DNA of 64,000 nt from DASZBX01 sp035943635 (GTDB lineage: Bacteria > Actinomycetota > Actinomycetes > Streptomycetales > Catenulisporaceae). The stretch is from NCBI GenBank assembly GCA_035943635.1, contig DASZBX010000079.1:1-64000 (forward strand), given 5' to 3'. Under the pieces are notes generated by a model. The model made no database searches. It saw nothing but the letters and a program-made list of their open reading frames with translations, and had not been told where the DNA came from. Below, piece after piece: positions 9,201 through 18,200 of this stretch (the first letter of the stretch is position 1; each line of letters starts with the position of its first letter). The translations under genes were made by a program, and so were the position numbers.

Positions 9201-12171
9201 CCCCGCCGCGGGCCAGGCCGGCCATCGCCTCGGCGTCGACCATGCCGTCGACCGCCCACGGGCCGAACTGGATGCTCAGCGCGGGCGCGCCGGCCGCGGC
9301 GCGATGCGCGGCCACCAGGTCCGCGCCGCCGTTCGCGGCCGCGTACGCCGCGTAGCCCTCGGTGCCCCACAGGGCGCTGACCGAGGAGACGGTGACGAAG
9401 AAGTCCAGTGGCCGGTCCCGCAGCAGCACGTGCAGCCACCAGGCGCCGGTGAACTTGCCGCGCAGGGCGGCGGCGAAGTCCGCCGGGCCGGCGGTGGCCA
9501 GGGCCGTGGGCGGGAGCGTGCCGGCCGCGTGCAGCACGCCGGCCAGTTCCGGGGCGCCGGGCCAGGAGTCCAGCGCCTGGGCGAGGGCGTCCCGGTCGTC
9601 GCAGTCGGCCTGCCGGTAGTGCACGTCGACGCCGTCGGCCCGCAGTTCTTCCAGCAGGCCGGCGGCCTGCGGCCCCAGATCGTCGGCAGCGCGCCGGCCG
9701 AGCAGCAGCAGGTTCCGGGCGCCGCGGCGGACCAGGTCGGTCACCAGGGCCCGGCCGACGCCGCCGAGGCCGCCGGTGACCAGGTAGCCGGCGTCGGCGC
9801 GGACCGGCAGGTCGGCGTCGTACCCGGCCGCGACGGGTTCCAGGCGGGCGGCCAGCACCCGGCCGCCGCGGACGGCGAGCAGGTCCTCGTCCGCCTCGCG
9901 CGGGCCGGACAGCAGCCGGACCAGGGCGGGCAGGTCGCCGGGCCCGGTCTCGGCGGGCAGGTCGACGGCGGCGCCCCAGGCCGGGTATTCCAGGCCCAGC
10001 ACCGGGGCGAGCCCGTGCACCAGCCCGTGCGCGGTGGCGAGCACCGGGTCGTGCTCGGCGACCCGGCGGGCGGCCCGGGTCAGCACGGTGACGTCGCGGC
10101 CCGGGCCGGGGGGCACGCAGCGCACGGCCGCGGCGACGGCGGCGCACAGTGCGGCGCCGGACTGCGCGGGGTCGGCCAGGGTGGCCAGGTCGGGTGCGGA
10201 CATCGCGAGCACGAGGCGCGCGGCGGTGTGCTGCGTCCACACGGTCGCCCAATGCGCCTCGTCCGCGGGCGGCGCACCGAGCACGACGGCCGGAACCCCG
10301 GCGTCGCGGGCCGCGTCGGCGAGCGCGGCCAGCAGGTGGGCGTCGTCCCCGGCGAGCAGCAGGGTGATGGTGCCGGGGCCGGTGTCGCGGATCGGCACCC
10401 ACGCCGTCCGGAACAGCGGCGCCGCGGCCACGGCCGCGGCCGAGCCGGCCGCGGAGGCGGCGGCCGGCGGGGCGAACCGGCGGCGCTGCCACGGGTAGTG
10501 CGGCAGGTCCAGGATCTGCCGGGGCAGGGCGGGCAGCGCGGCGGCCGGGGCGCCCTCGGTGACGGCGACCGCCTCCGGGGCCCCGCCCGCGGCGAAGTCC
10601 GCGAGCGCCGTGCGGGCGGCGGCCGGGTCGGCCGCGGTCACCCGGGCCTGCCAGGCGTGCCGGGCCCGGCCCTCGGTGACGGTGTACGCGAACGCGCCGA
10701 ACTCCTCGTCCGGCAGGTCCGCCAGGCGGCCCGCGTACCGGTCGGCGAGTTCGCGCAGCGCCTGCGGGGTCCGGGCGGACAGCTCGAAGCCGGCCGGCTC
10801 GCCCGCCTGTGCGGCGGCCGGGACGGGCGCGGCCCCGAACACGACGTGCGCGTTGGTGCCGCTCATCCCGAACGAGCTCACGCCCGCGTAGCGCTCGGCC
10901 GGGGCCGCGGGCCAGGGGGTGAGCGCGGTCGGCAGCACCAGCGGCGCGCCGCCGGTGTCGATCATCGGGTTGAGGGCGGAGAAATGCACCAGCGGCGGCA
11001 CGGCGCCGTGCTGCAGGCTCAGGATCGCCTTGATCGCCCCGGCCACCCCGGCCGCGGCCTCGAGGTGCCCGATGTTGGTCTTCGCCGCGCCGAGGAACAG
11101 CGGGCGTCCGGCCCGTTCCCGGCCGAGCGCGGCGACCAGCGCCTCCACCTCGATCGGGTCGCCGAGCGCGGTGCCGGTGCCGTGCGTCTCGATCAGGCCG
11201 AGGTCGGCTCCGGTCAGTCTCGCGTCGGCCAGCGCGGCCTCGATCAGCGCGGCCTGGGCCAGGGTGTTGGGCACGGTGAAGCCGGCCGAGCGGCCGTCGT
11301 GGTTGACCGCCGAGCCGTGCACCACGGCGAGCACGCGGTCTCCGTCGCGCACCGCGGCGTCCAGGAGCTTGAGCACCAGCAGCCCGCAGCCCTCGCCGCG
11401 GGTGAAGCCGTCGGCCCGGGCGTCGAACGCCTTGCAGCGTCCGTCCGGGGCCAGCGCGCCCATCTCCTCGCCGAGCAGGCGGGTGGAGCGGGACGAGAGG
11501 ATCAGGTTGACCCCGCCGGCCAGGGCGAGGTCGCACTCGCCCCGGCGCAGCGCGGCGCCGGCCTGGTGGATGGCCACCAGGGACGAGGAGCAGGCGGTGT
11601 CGACGGCGACCGCCGGGCCGGTCAGGCCGAGGCTGTAGGCCACCCGCCCGGCCGCGAAGCAGTGCCCGTTGCCGGTGGCCCAGTACCCGTCGGCGTCGGC
11701 CGGTTCCCACTCCCGGTAGTCCTGGTGGCTGATGCCGACGAACAGGCCGGTGCGGTCCCCGCGCAGCCGGCCCGGGGGCAGCGCGGCGTGTTCCAGCGCC
11801 TCCCAGGCCACCTCCAGCAGCAGCCGGTGCTGCGGGTCCACGGCCCGGGCCTCGCGCGGGCTGATCCCGAAGAAGGCCGCGTCGAAGTCGAGCACCTCCT
11901 CGAGGTACCCGCCGCGCCGGCGGGCGGTGAGCGGGTCGCCGGCCAGCAGGCCGGCCCGGGCCGGCGGGATCGGCCGGACCAGGTCGCGGCCCTCGGCCAG
12001 CGCCTGCCAGTACCCGTCCAGGGTGTCGATGCCGCCGGGCAGCCGAAGCCCGGCACCGACCACGGCGACCGGCTGGGACTGCCTGGCCTCGGCGAGTTCC
12101 GCGCGCAGCTGCTGGATGGTCTCGCGGGCGCGGGACAGCGGAGTGGGCGCGGTAGGGGACGTCGTCGTCAC
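3271..12171 (-). CDS. Bimodular type I polyketide synthase: KS-[no AT]-KR-ACP / KS-AT-DH-KR-ACP
   Basis: The 2966-aa enzyme ends the leftward operon. An N-terminal coiled coil (residues about 12-33) resembles a PKS docking helix. Module 1 has a complete KS (about 34-455; DTACSSS, ETHGTGT, KTNIGH), a 120-aa linker ending LPHYPWQRRRF where the AT should be, a KR (TGGLGGVG, catalytic YAAAN) and an ACP (LGMDSM near 1130). Module 2 has KS (DTACSSS, EAHGTGT, KSNLGH), AT with GHSVGE and HAFHS (malonyl-CoA signature), DH with intact HRLYGTVVTP, KR (TGGLGALG, YAAAN) and ACP (LGLDSI near 2880). An acidic C-terminal helix may dock to the next protein. So module 1 would reduce to a hydroxyl but needs its extender supplied in trans, and module 2 would add malonate and leave a double bond. 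GTG start at 12171 with AAGGA upstream, 43 bp after the previous gene. Domain limits are estimates. Confidence 0.95.
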   Translation of the reverse strand: MTTTSPTAPTPLSRARETIQQLRAELAEARQSQPVAVVGAGLRLPGGIDTLDGYWQALAEGRDLVRPIPPARAGLLAGDPLTARRRGGYLEEVLDFDAAFFGISPREARAVDPQHRLLLEVAWEALEHAALPPGRLRGDRTGLFVGISHQDYREWEPADADGYWATGNGHCFAAGRVAYSLGLTGPAVAVDTACSSSLVAIHQAGAALRRGECDLALAGGVNLILSSRSTRLLGEEMGALAPDGRCKAFDARADGFTRGEGCGLLVLKLLDAAVRDGDRVLAVVHGSAVNHDGRSAGFTVPNTLAQAALIEAALADARLTGADLGLIETHGTGTALGDPIEVEALVAALGRERAGRPLFLGAAKTNIGHLEAAAGVAGAIKAILSLQHGAVPPLVHFSALNPMIDTGGAPLVLPTALTPWPAAPAERYAGVSSFGMSGTNAHVVFGAAPVPAAAQAGEPAGFELSARTPQALRELADRYAGRLADLPDEEFGAFAYTVTEGRARHAWQARVTAADPAAARTALADFAAGGAPEAVAVTEGAPAAALPALPRQILDLPHYPWQRRRFAPPAAASAAGSAAAVAAAPLFRTAWVPIRDTGPGTITLLLAGDDAHLLAALADAARDAGVPAVVLGAPPADEAHWATVWTQHTAARLVLAMSAPDLATLADPAQSGAALCAAVAAAVRCVPPGPGRDVTVLTRAARRVAEHDPVLATAHGLVHGLAPVLGLEYPAWGAAVDLPAETGPGDLPALVRLLSGPREADEDLLAVRGGRVLAARLEPVAAGYDADLPVRADAGYLVTGGLGGVGRALVTDLVRRGARNLLLLGRRAADDLGPQAAGLLEELRADGVDVHYRQADCDDRDALAQALDSWPGAPELAGVLHAAGTLPPTALATAGPADFAAALRGKFTGAWWLHVLLRDRPLDFFVTVSSVSALWGTEGYAAYAAANGGADLVAAHRAAAGAPALSIQFGPWAVDGMVDAEAMAGLARGGVEGLAPAAACAGLSVRPAGLEAVLVACDVHWDRFAAVMAARRPRALYRSLTAAEPAAAAAEAPAGTTPERDAVLALPQLARPAAVGKAIAAAAGRVLGHGQDDPIGADEGFFELGMDSMTVVDLLAELTARYAVPLRAVDVFDHPTAASLAAHVVARLADEPVPARPAAPALRPVSAAPRPSAQPEPESAPDPGDGGAVAIIGMAGRFPGADSVEELWDLLMAGRDGVGTIPADRWTGARYDDDPTSTGTITTDQGGFLGDIAGFDAPFFGIPAREAESLDPQHRLLLESGWHALEDANLDPAGLKGSRTGVFVGISNSDYARILERGGLDRLDAYFGTGTSLNAAAGRIAYLLGLQGPVLAVDTACSSSLVAIHLAIRSLRTGESDLALVGGVNVIAAPAASVAVSRAHMLSPTGRCRTFSAEADGFVRSEAVAVLVLKPLAAANRDGDRVLAVLRGSAVNSDGASSGLTVPSGLAQQAAVTTALADAGVPADAVSYLEAHGTGTSLGDPVEVESAWRVLGRGRAPGEPLHLGSVKSNLGHCESASGMVGIVKTVLALGHGKIPGNLHCAELNPRIPWSEMNVRVVDTATPWRSGAGRPRIAGVSAFGFSGTNAHVVLQEAPPAADRAARTGEDQAGPWLLPLSATDPDGLERSAAAWSAVLADASGTDLPALAGTAGAGRAHLPVRRAVLAGSAADLVTALTRPPRSTAPTRPPRVAFLFSGQGSQYFGMGRRLYETEPVFRRTFDACADALGPSLGAPLDELVWYGADQDRLNQTAVTQPALVALELSLAALWNSWGVHASAVIGHSVGEVAAAIHAGVLDLADGLTLVAHRARLMQSTEPGAMLAVTAPLDAVAAWLAGTGLDVAAVNGPEAVVVAGPVEQIEAFAAARKAAGVRVTRLVVSHAFHSRLMEPILPELAEAVGGLTYRAPVLPIVANLSGRTAAADEYDADYWCRHVRNPVLYQQGLEGLRDLDIDVFLELGPGRSLAGLATAAGLAPAGGALSSLRRGAADRTTLLEAVRGLYEQGQQIRWAAVQPPACAGSAAAPRYPFAPLRYWVRDAQQTAPAGTSAAGESVPHWGRELHSPALRQRVFAFPRSARFPAYLTDHRLYGTVVTPAASHLATLLSALAQDGSPLAVEDLVCPQALVIAEDERYEVQLVVGGDGRLGVHSLVDPERGEWREHIGGRLSSADNAAPAEAPHRGSFIASADRHITGADFYAYFHGLGYTLGPSFQWIADVWLRGDEALVRYARPELPDDPAAYRVYPGLIDSLFQSIAGFLVDTEAAEAESLAIPFTAGSLVFPGRPPADGELWGHVVVRAAQPLPRGRSRVDAADLHMFTADGASVIVARDFRVRHAARDLLQRSLRGGPAHLYRMDWVPAEPGGVAASGYTVALRGTGGGLGDGLADALREVGCVVVSGAGPGSADADAVVDLRFLDPDRAGEPLDLAIELAGALRANPVGTAYAVLCPDGPDAAPVREMLWGLLAAVEAEEPDRRLLRLTVPAGLAGLSDSADSADSADSVDAATASALLADVLGRALSSGTPEPRLALRDGRVHAARLVPVGPVSPAGCGAGVLITGGLGALGLSVARMAAGQGADAVTLMARSAPDDAARRVLDELTSRGVQVTVVQGDVSDAEDCAAAVAAATSGPVPLRTVFHLAGANADGAFATLTPDAFATVFAGKVTGALRLADALAGVELDAFVLFSSISGVLGSAGQANYAAANGYLAGLAERLRSRGVPALAPAFGPWEPSTESGGKTGMAGHPAVRAAAARMGVRALTDEDAAVLVAAAMGSEHPRLVAVALDPPRYAAAAGLPRAVLVAELTGEPAAPVAPAANGTGSAAAAGWLRDELLSTAPEERTAELTAAVRNLVATVLGAGDVSDDTSGFADLGLDSIMAIDLRTRLARALGLDLPATVAFDYPTVRTLTAYVGDRLFPAAEPEEPDDLALDDADAMSLEDLLRAVRDDLAKEF

Positions 12172-12214
12172 GCGAATCGTTCCTTTCGGTCGTGGTTCTG
12201 GTGCATGGCCGGGC

Positions 12215-15200
12215 CTAAACGGGCTCGGGCCGGAGCGGCAGGCGCTCGCACAGGACCTTGGTCAGCGCGTCCGAGGTGCCGTAGGTCCACAGCAGGGTCG
12301 GGGACAGGGTGAGGCCGAACGCGGCCTCCAGCCGGTTGCGCAGTTCCAGGCTCATCAGGGAGTCCAGACCCAGCGACTTGAACGGGGTCTGCGGGTCGAT
12401 CGCGGTCTGGTCCAGCCGCAGGACCTTGCCGACCAGTTCGCGCACCTTGCCGTGCACCAGCGGGCCGCGGTCGGCGTCCTCGGCCCCGCGCAGCCGGTCC
12501 AGGAACGGGCCGCCGGCCCCGGCGGCGCCGGACTGGTCGGCGTCGCGCAGCAGCTGCCAGCTCGGCAGCCCGGCGGTGTCGGGATAGGCGTCGAACCAGC
12601 GGCGCACGTCCAGCGGGACGTACGCGGCGGCCCGCTCGCCGGCCCGCAGCAGGCGGACCAGGGCGGGCCAGGCCTCCTCGGCCGGGAAGCCGCCCATGCC
12701 GCGTTCGGCCAGCCGCCCGCCCCGGGACTCGTCCGCCGCGGCCAGCCCGATGCCGGTGAACGGCCCCCACTGGACCGAGAGCGCGGGCACGCCCTGGCCG
12801 CGGCGGGCCTGGGCGAGCGTGTCCAGGTAAGCGTTGGCGGCCGCGTACGCCGCCTGGCCGGCGTTGCCGACCAGGGCCGCGGCCGAGGAGAACAGCACGA
12901 ACAGGTCGAGCGCGTCGGCGGCGGTCAGCTCGTCGAGGTGGCGGGCGCCGTCGACCTTGGGGGCGAGCACCCGGTCCAGCTGCTCCGGGCGCAGGTTTGC
13001 GATGGTCGCGTCGTCGAGCAGGCCGGCCAGGTGGAACACCCCGCGCAGCGGCGGCAGTTCGGCCCGGACCTCGGCCAGGACCGCGGCCAGGGCGACCGGC
13101 TCGGCCACGTCCACCGGGTAGGAGCGCACGATCACGCCGGCCGCGCGCAGCGCCTCGATCCGGGTGATCGCCTCCGGGCCGGCCGGGGTGCGGCCGAGCA
13201 GGGCCAGCGCGCCGGCGCCGGACTCGGCCAGGAACTCGGCCAGAGACAGGCCGAGCGCGCCGAGGCCGCCGGTGAGCAGGTAGGTGCCGTCCGGCCGGAA
13301 CCGGCCCTGCGGCAGCGGTTCGGGGGCGACCGCGCGGACGGAGGCCGGGTCGGTCAGCACCAGCTTGCCGGTGTGCACGCCGCGCGACATGTCCCGCAGC
13401 GCCTCGGCGGCGGCCGCGAACGGATACTCCTGGATCGGGAGTGCAGGCAGCTCGCCCGTCGTGACCAGGTCCCAGGCCTCGTCGAAAGCGCGGTCGAAGC
13501 GGTCCGGCCGGCGCTCCATCAGGCCTGCCACGTCCACCGCGAACAGGGCCACGCCCTTGCGGAACGCGCCGAGCCCGATGCTGCGCCCGCTGAACACGTC
13601 CTTCTTCCCGACCTCCACCATCCGGCCGTCCTCGGCCAGCACGTGCAGGCCCAGGTCCAGGGCGGCGCCGGTCAGCGAGTTGAGCACCACGTCCACGCCC
13701 CGGCCGCCGGTGGCGGCCATGACCTGGTCGGCCCACTCCAGCCCGCGCGAGTCGAAGACGTGCTCGACGCCGAGGGTGCGCAGGTATGCCCGCTTCTCCT
13801 CGGTGCCGGCGGTGGCGATCACCCGGGCGCCGCGCTGCCGGGCCACCCCGAGGGCGGCCAGGCCGAGCCCGCCGGCCGCGGAGTGCACCAGCACGGTCTC
13901 GCCGGGCGCGAGCCCGGCCAGGTCGACCAGGCCGTACCACGCGGTCACGGTCACCAGCGGCAGGGCGGCCGCGGCCGGGTCGCTCAGGCTCGGCGGGATC
14001 GGCCGGACCCGGCGGGCGCCGAGGGTCAGGTGGGTGGCGATGGCGCCGAACGAGCAGGCCACCACCCGGTCGCCCACGGCCACGCCGACGACCTGCGGGC
14101 CGACCCGGGTGACCCGGCCGGCGCACTCGCCGCCGAGCAGGTCCGCGCCGACCGGGTCGGGGTAGGTGCCCATCGCCTTCATCACGTCGATGAAGTTCAG
14201 CGCCGCGGCGGTGACCTCGATCTCCACCTCGTCCGGGCCGGGCTCGCGCCGGCTGAGCGGGCGGAACTCCAGGCCGTCCCAGCCGGCCCGGCCGGCCGGG
14301 CGCAGCCGGCAGGGCTGGGCCGGGGTGCGCCACGCGGGCGCGTCCCCGGCCGGATCGGCGGTCCCGGCCAGGATCCGGCCGACGTACCGCCGGTCCCCGC
14401 GCAGCACCACCTGGTCGTCGCCCTCCGCGCCGCGGACCTCGGCGGCGGCCACGGCGGCCCAGTCCTCGGCGGCCGCCACGTCCAGGACGGTCGGGGCCAG
14501 TTCGCCGTGCTCCCGGCGCAGCACCCGGGTATAGCCCCAGAACAGGGCGGCGCCCGGGTCCGGCCGGTCGGCCGGTTCGACCGCCTGCGCATCGGCGGTG
14601 ATCACCACCAGGCGTGGGGCGACCGGCAGGGCCGAGCAGGCGCGCACCAGGCCGGTGAGCTCGACCAGGCCGGCCCGCTGGGCGTCGAGCCCGCGGGCGG
14701 CCGGCGGCGCGAGGTAGACCACGCCGGCGGGTTCGCCCAGCCGGCCGGCCTCGGCCACCGTGCCGGACAGAGCCTCGGCCAGGGCGGCGCCGTTCTCGCC
14801 GACCACGACCCAGCCGGGCGCCGGCTCGTCCGCCCGGCTCCGCGGGCGGTCCAGGAAGGACAGGTGGAACAGCCGGCCGGCGTCCGGGTCGGCCGGGGCG
14901 TCCTGGGCCAGTTCCCGCAGGGTCAGGCCGACCACGCTGAGCAGCGGCGTCCGGGCTCCGTCGAACAGGTGCACGTCGTAGCGTCCGTCGGAGCGGCGCA
15001 CCGCGTGGGACCAGGCCTCGGTCACCGGGGAGTCGGACTCCGCGTACACGTGCAGCCGCTCCACGCCGACCGGTACCACGGTTCCGGCGGTGCCGGAGAG
15101 CGGAAGGCTCGCCTGGAGGGCGGCGTCCCACAGGGCGGGGTGCACGTCGCCGTTCGTGGCGCCGGACCGGCACCGGGCCGGCAGTTCGAGCTCGGCCAGG

Positions 15201-18200
15201 GTCGCGTCGGCGTCGGCGTGCAGCCGCCGGACGCCCTGGAAGGCGGGACCGTACTGCAAACCGCGGGCGGCGCAGTCCTGGTAGAAGTCGTCGGCCTCGA
15301 CCGGCGGCGCGGACAGCAGTGCGACCGGGAACTGCGGGGCGGGCACGTCCCGGGCCGGCTGCCGCACGCGCGCGGTGGCGTGGGTGGTCCAGGCGCTGCC
15401 GTCCGGGGCGAGCGAGAGCAGCGTCCACGAGCCGCCGTCGGCCACGTCGTCGCGCCAGACCGCCTCCACCCGGGCGCGGCCGTCGACCAGGGTCAGGTCG
15501 CGGTGGAAGGACACGTCCGTCACGGTGCGCGGCAGCCGGCCGGTGCGGGCCCGGCCGGTGCGCAGGGCCAGGCTCAGCTGCGCGGCGGCCGGCACGACCA
15601 CGGCGTCGTACACGCAGTGGTCCTCCAGCCAGGGGTTGCCGGCCGTGGACAGCTCGACGCCGCCCTGCCAGCGGTCCGGCTCCACCGGCGAGGGGGCCAG
15701 TTCGAGGTCGAATCCGGCCCGCCGGGCGTCCCGGGGCGTGCCGGCCGCGACCCAGTACCGGGAGCGCTGCAGCGGATACGGCGGGACGGCCGTCCCCGGC
15801 ACGTCGGGCAGTCCGCCGAACGGTTCCAGCCCGGCGGCGTACGCCTTGGCCAGGGTCAGCGCGAGGGCCTCGGGCGAGCCGGCGTCCCGGCGCAGGGTCG
15901 CGAGCACCTGCGGCGGCCGGGTGCACTCGGCGGCCAGCTGTTCGAGCGCGGGGCCGAGCACCGGGTGCGGGCTGACCTCCACCACGTGGGTCACGCCGCT
16001 GTCGAACAGCTGCGCCATGGACTCGCGGAACAGCACCGGGCGGCGCAGGTTGTCGGCCCAGTACCTGCCGTCCAGCTCCGGTCCGTGCAGCAGCTCGGCC
16101 CGGACGGTCGACATCAGCGGCACCCGTCCGGCCACCGGCGCCACGGCGCTGAGCTCGGTCAGCAGGTCGGTGGTCAGTTCGTCCATCTGCGGGCTGTGCG
16201 AGGCGTAGTCCACGTCGACCAGCCGGCAGAACGCGCCGTCGGTCTCGATCAGTTCCTTGAGGGTCAGCACCGCCTCGGTCTCGCCGGACAGCACGCAGGA
16301 CTGCGGGCCGTTGTCCGCGGCCAGCGACACCAGGTCCTCGAAGCCGGCCAGTGCGGCCCGGGCGGAGGCGGCGTCCAGCCCGACCGCGAGCATTCGGCCG
16401 TTGCCGGAGGCGCGGGCGGCCAGCCGGCTGCGCCGGACCACGGTCAGGGCGGCGTCCTGGTAGGACAGGATGCCGGCGACCGTGGCGGCGGAGACCTCGC
16501 CCTGGCTGTGCCCGATCACCACGTCCGGGGTGACCCCGGCGGCGCGCCAGACCTCGGCCAGCGCCACCGAGACGGCCCATAGGACCGGCTGCACGATCTC
16601 CACCGAGGCCATCCAGTCGGCGCCGGCCCGGCCGGCGATCACGTCGGCCAGGTCCCAGGAGACCAGCGGGCGCAGGGCCTCGGCGCACCGGGTGACGGTC
16701 TCGGTGAACACCGGGTCGGTGCCGAGCAGGCCCTGGCCCATGGCGGGCCACTGCCCGCCCTGGCCGGGGAAGACGAAGGCGACCCGGCCGACCGGTGCGG
16801 CCCGGCCGGCCACCAGCCCGGGAACCTCGGCTTCGGCGTCCGCGAGGTACGCGTCGAGCCGGGCCGCGGTGTCCGGGCCGGAGGTGACCACGCCCACCCG
16901 GTGCGGGAAGTGGTCGCGGCGCCGGGCCAGGGCGCCGGCCAGGTGGGCCGGGTCGGCGCCGTCCGCGAGCAGGTCGCGCACGTCCTGGACCCGCTGGGCC
17001 AGAGCCGCCGGGTTGTGGCCGGACAGCGGGAGTATCGCCGTGCCGTGCTCCGCGGCCTCGGCCGGCCGGGCGCGCGGCGGGCCGGTGACGACCACGTGGG
17101 CGTTGGTGCCGCCCCAGCCGAAGGAGTTCACCCCGAGCAGGACCGGGCCGTCCGGCAGCGCCAGCGGTTCGCGCACCACCCGCAGGTTCAGGCCCTCGAA
17201 GTCGATCGCCGGGTTCGGCGTCGCGCAGTGCAGGGACGCCGGGACGGTGCCGCGTTCGGCGCAGAGCAGGACCTTGACCAGGCCGGCCAGTCCCGCGGCG
17301 GCCTCGGCGTGGCCGATGTTCGTCTTCACCGAGCCGATCGCGAGCGGTCCGGCGGCCCCGGTCCGCGGCCGGCCGAGCACCCGGCCGATCGCGCCGGCCT
17401 CGATCGGGTCGCCGCGGCCGGTGCCGGTGCCGTGCGCCTCGACATAGCTCAGGGCGTCCAGCGGGATCGGCAGGTCGCGGTACGCGCGGCGCAGCAGGTC
17501 CTCCTGGCCGGCCGGGTCCGGGGTGACCAGGCTGTCGCCGCCGCCGTCGTTGTTCACGGCGGTGGCCACGATCACGCCGCGGATCCGGTCCCCGTCCGCC
17601 AGCGCGCGGTCCAGCCGTTTGAGGTAGAGCGCGGCCACGCACTCGGCCCGGACGAAGCCGTCCGCGTCGGCGGCGAAGGCCTTGCACCGGCCCTCCGGGG
17701 AGAGCCCGCCGAAGCGGGTCAGGCCGACCGACACGTCCGGGGTGATGATCAGGTTGACCCCGCCGACCAGGGCGCCGTCGATGTCCCCGGCCCGCAGCGC
17801 CTGCCCGGCCACGTCCAGCGCGACCAGGGACGAGGAGCAGCCGGTCTCCAGGGTCAGGCTCGGCCCGCGCAGGCCGAGGAAATACGACACCCGGGCGGCG
17901 ACCACGTCCAGCGCGTTGCCGACCGCGCTGTGCTGGGTGGCCCCGGCGCCGCGTTCCTTGCGCAGGATCTCATAGTCGTGCCAGGAGGCACCGACGTATA
18001 CGCCGGTGCGGGTGCCGCGCACCTTCGAGGCCCGGACGCCGCCGTCCTCCAGCGCGCGCCAGGCGACCTCCAGCATCAGCCGCTGCTGCGGGTCCATGTC
18101 CTCGGCCTCGCGCGGCGAGACGCCGAAGAACCCGGCGTCGAAGCCGGCCACGTCGTCGAGGAAGCCGCCGACGCCTTGTACCGACAGCTCCGGATCGAGC

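Noticed and set aside
5941..12312. A 2,123-codon open frame on the plus strand opposite the large PKS gene
   Set aside because: It is the mirror of a high-GC gene. Its protein is Gly/Arg/Gln-rich without domains, while the minus strand encodes complete PKS domains.
11732..16582. A 1,616-codon plus-strand frame
   Set aside because: It is antisense to two PKS genes, has no motif, and has the composition of a shadow frame.
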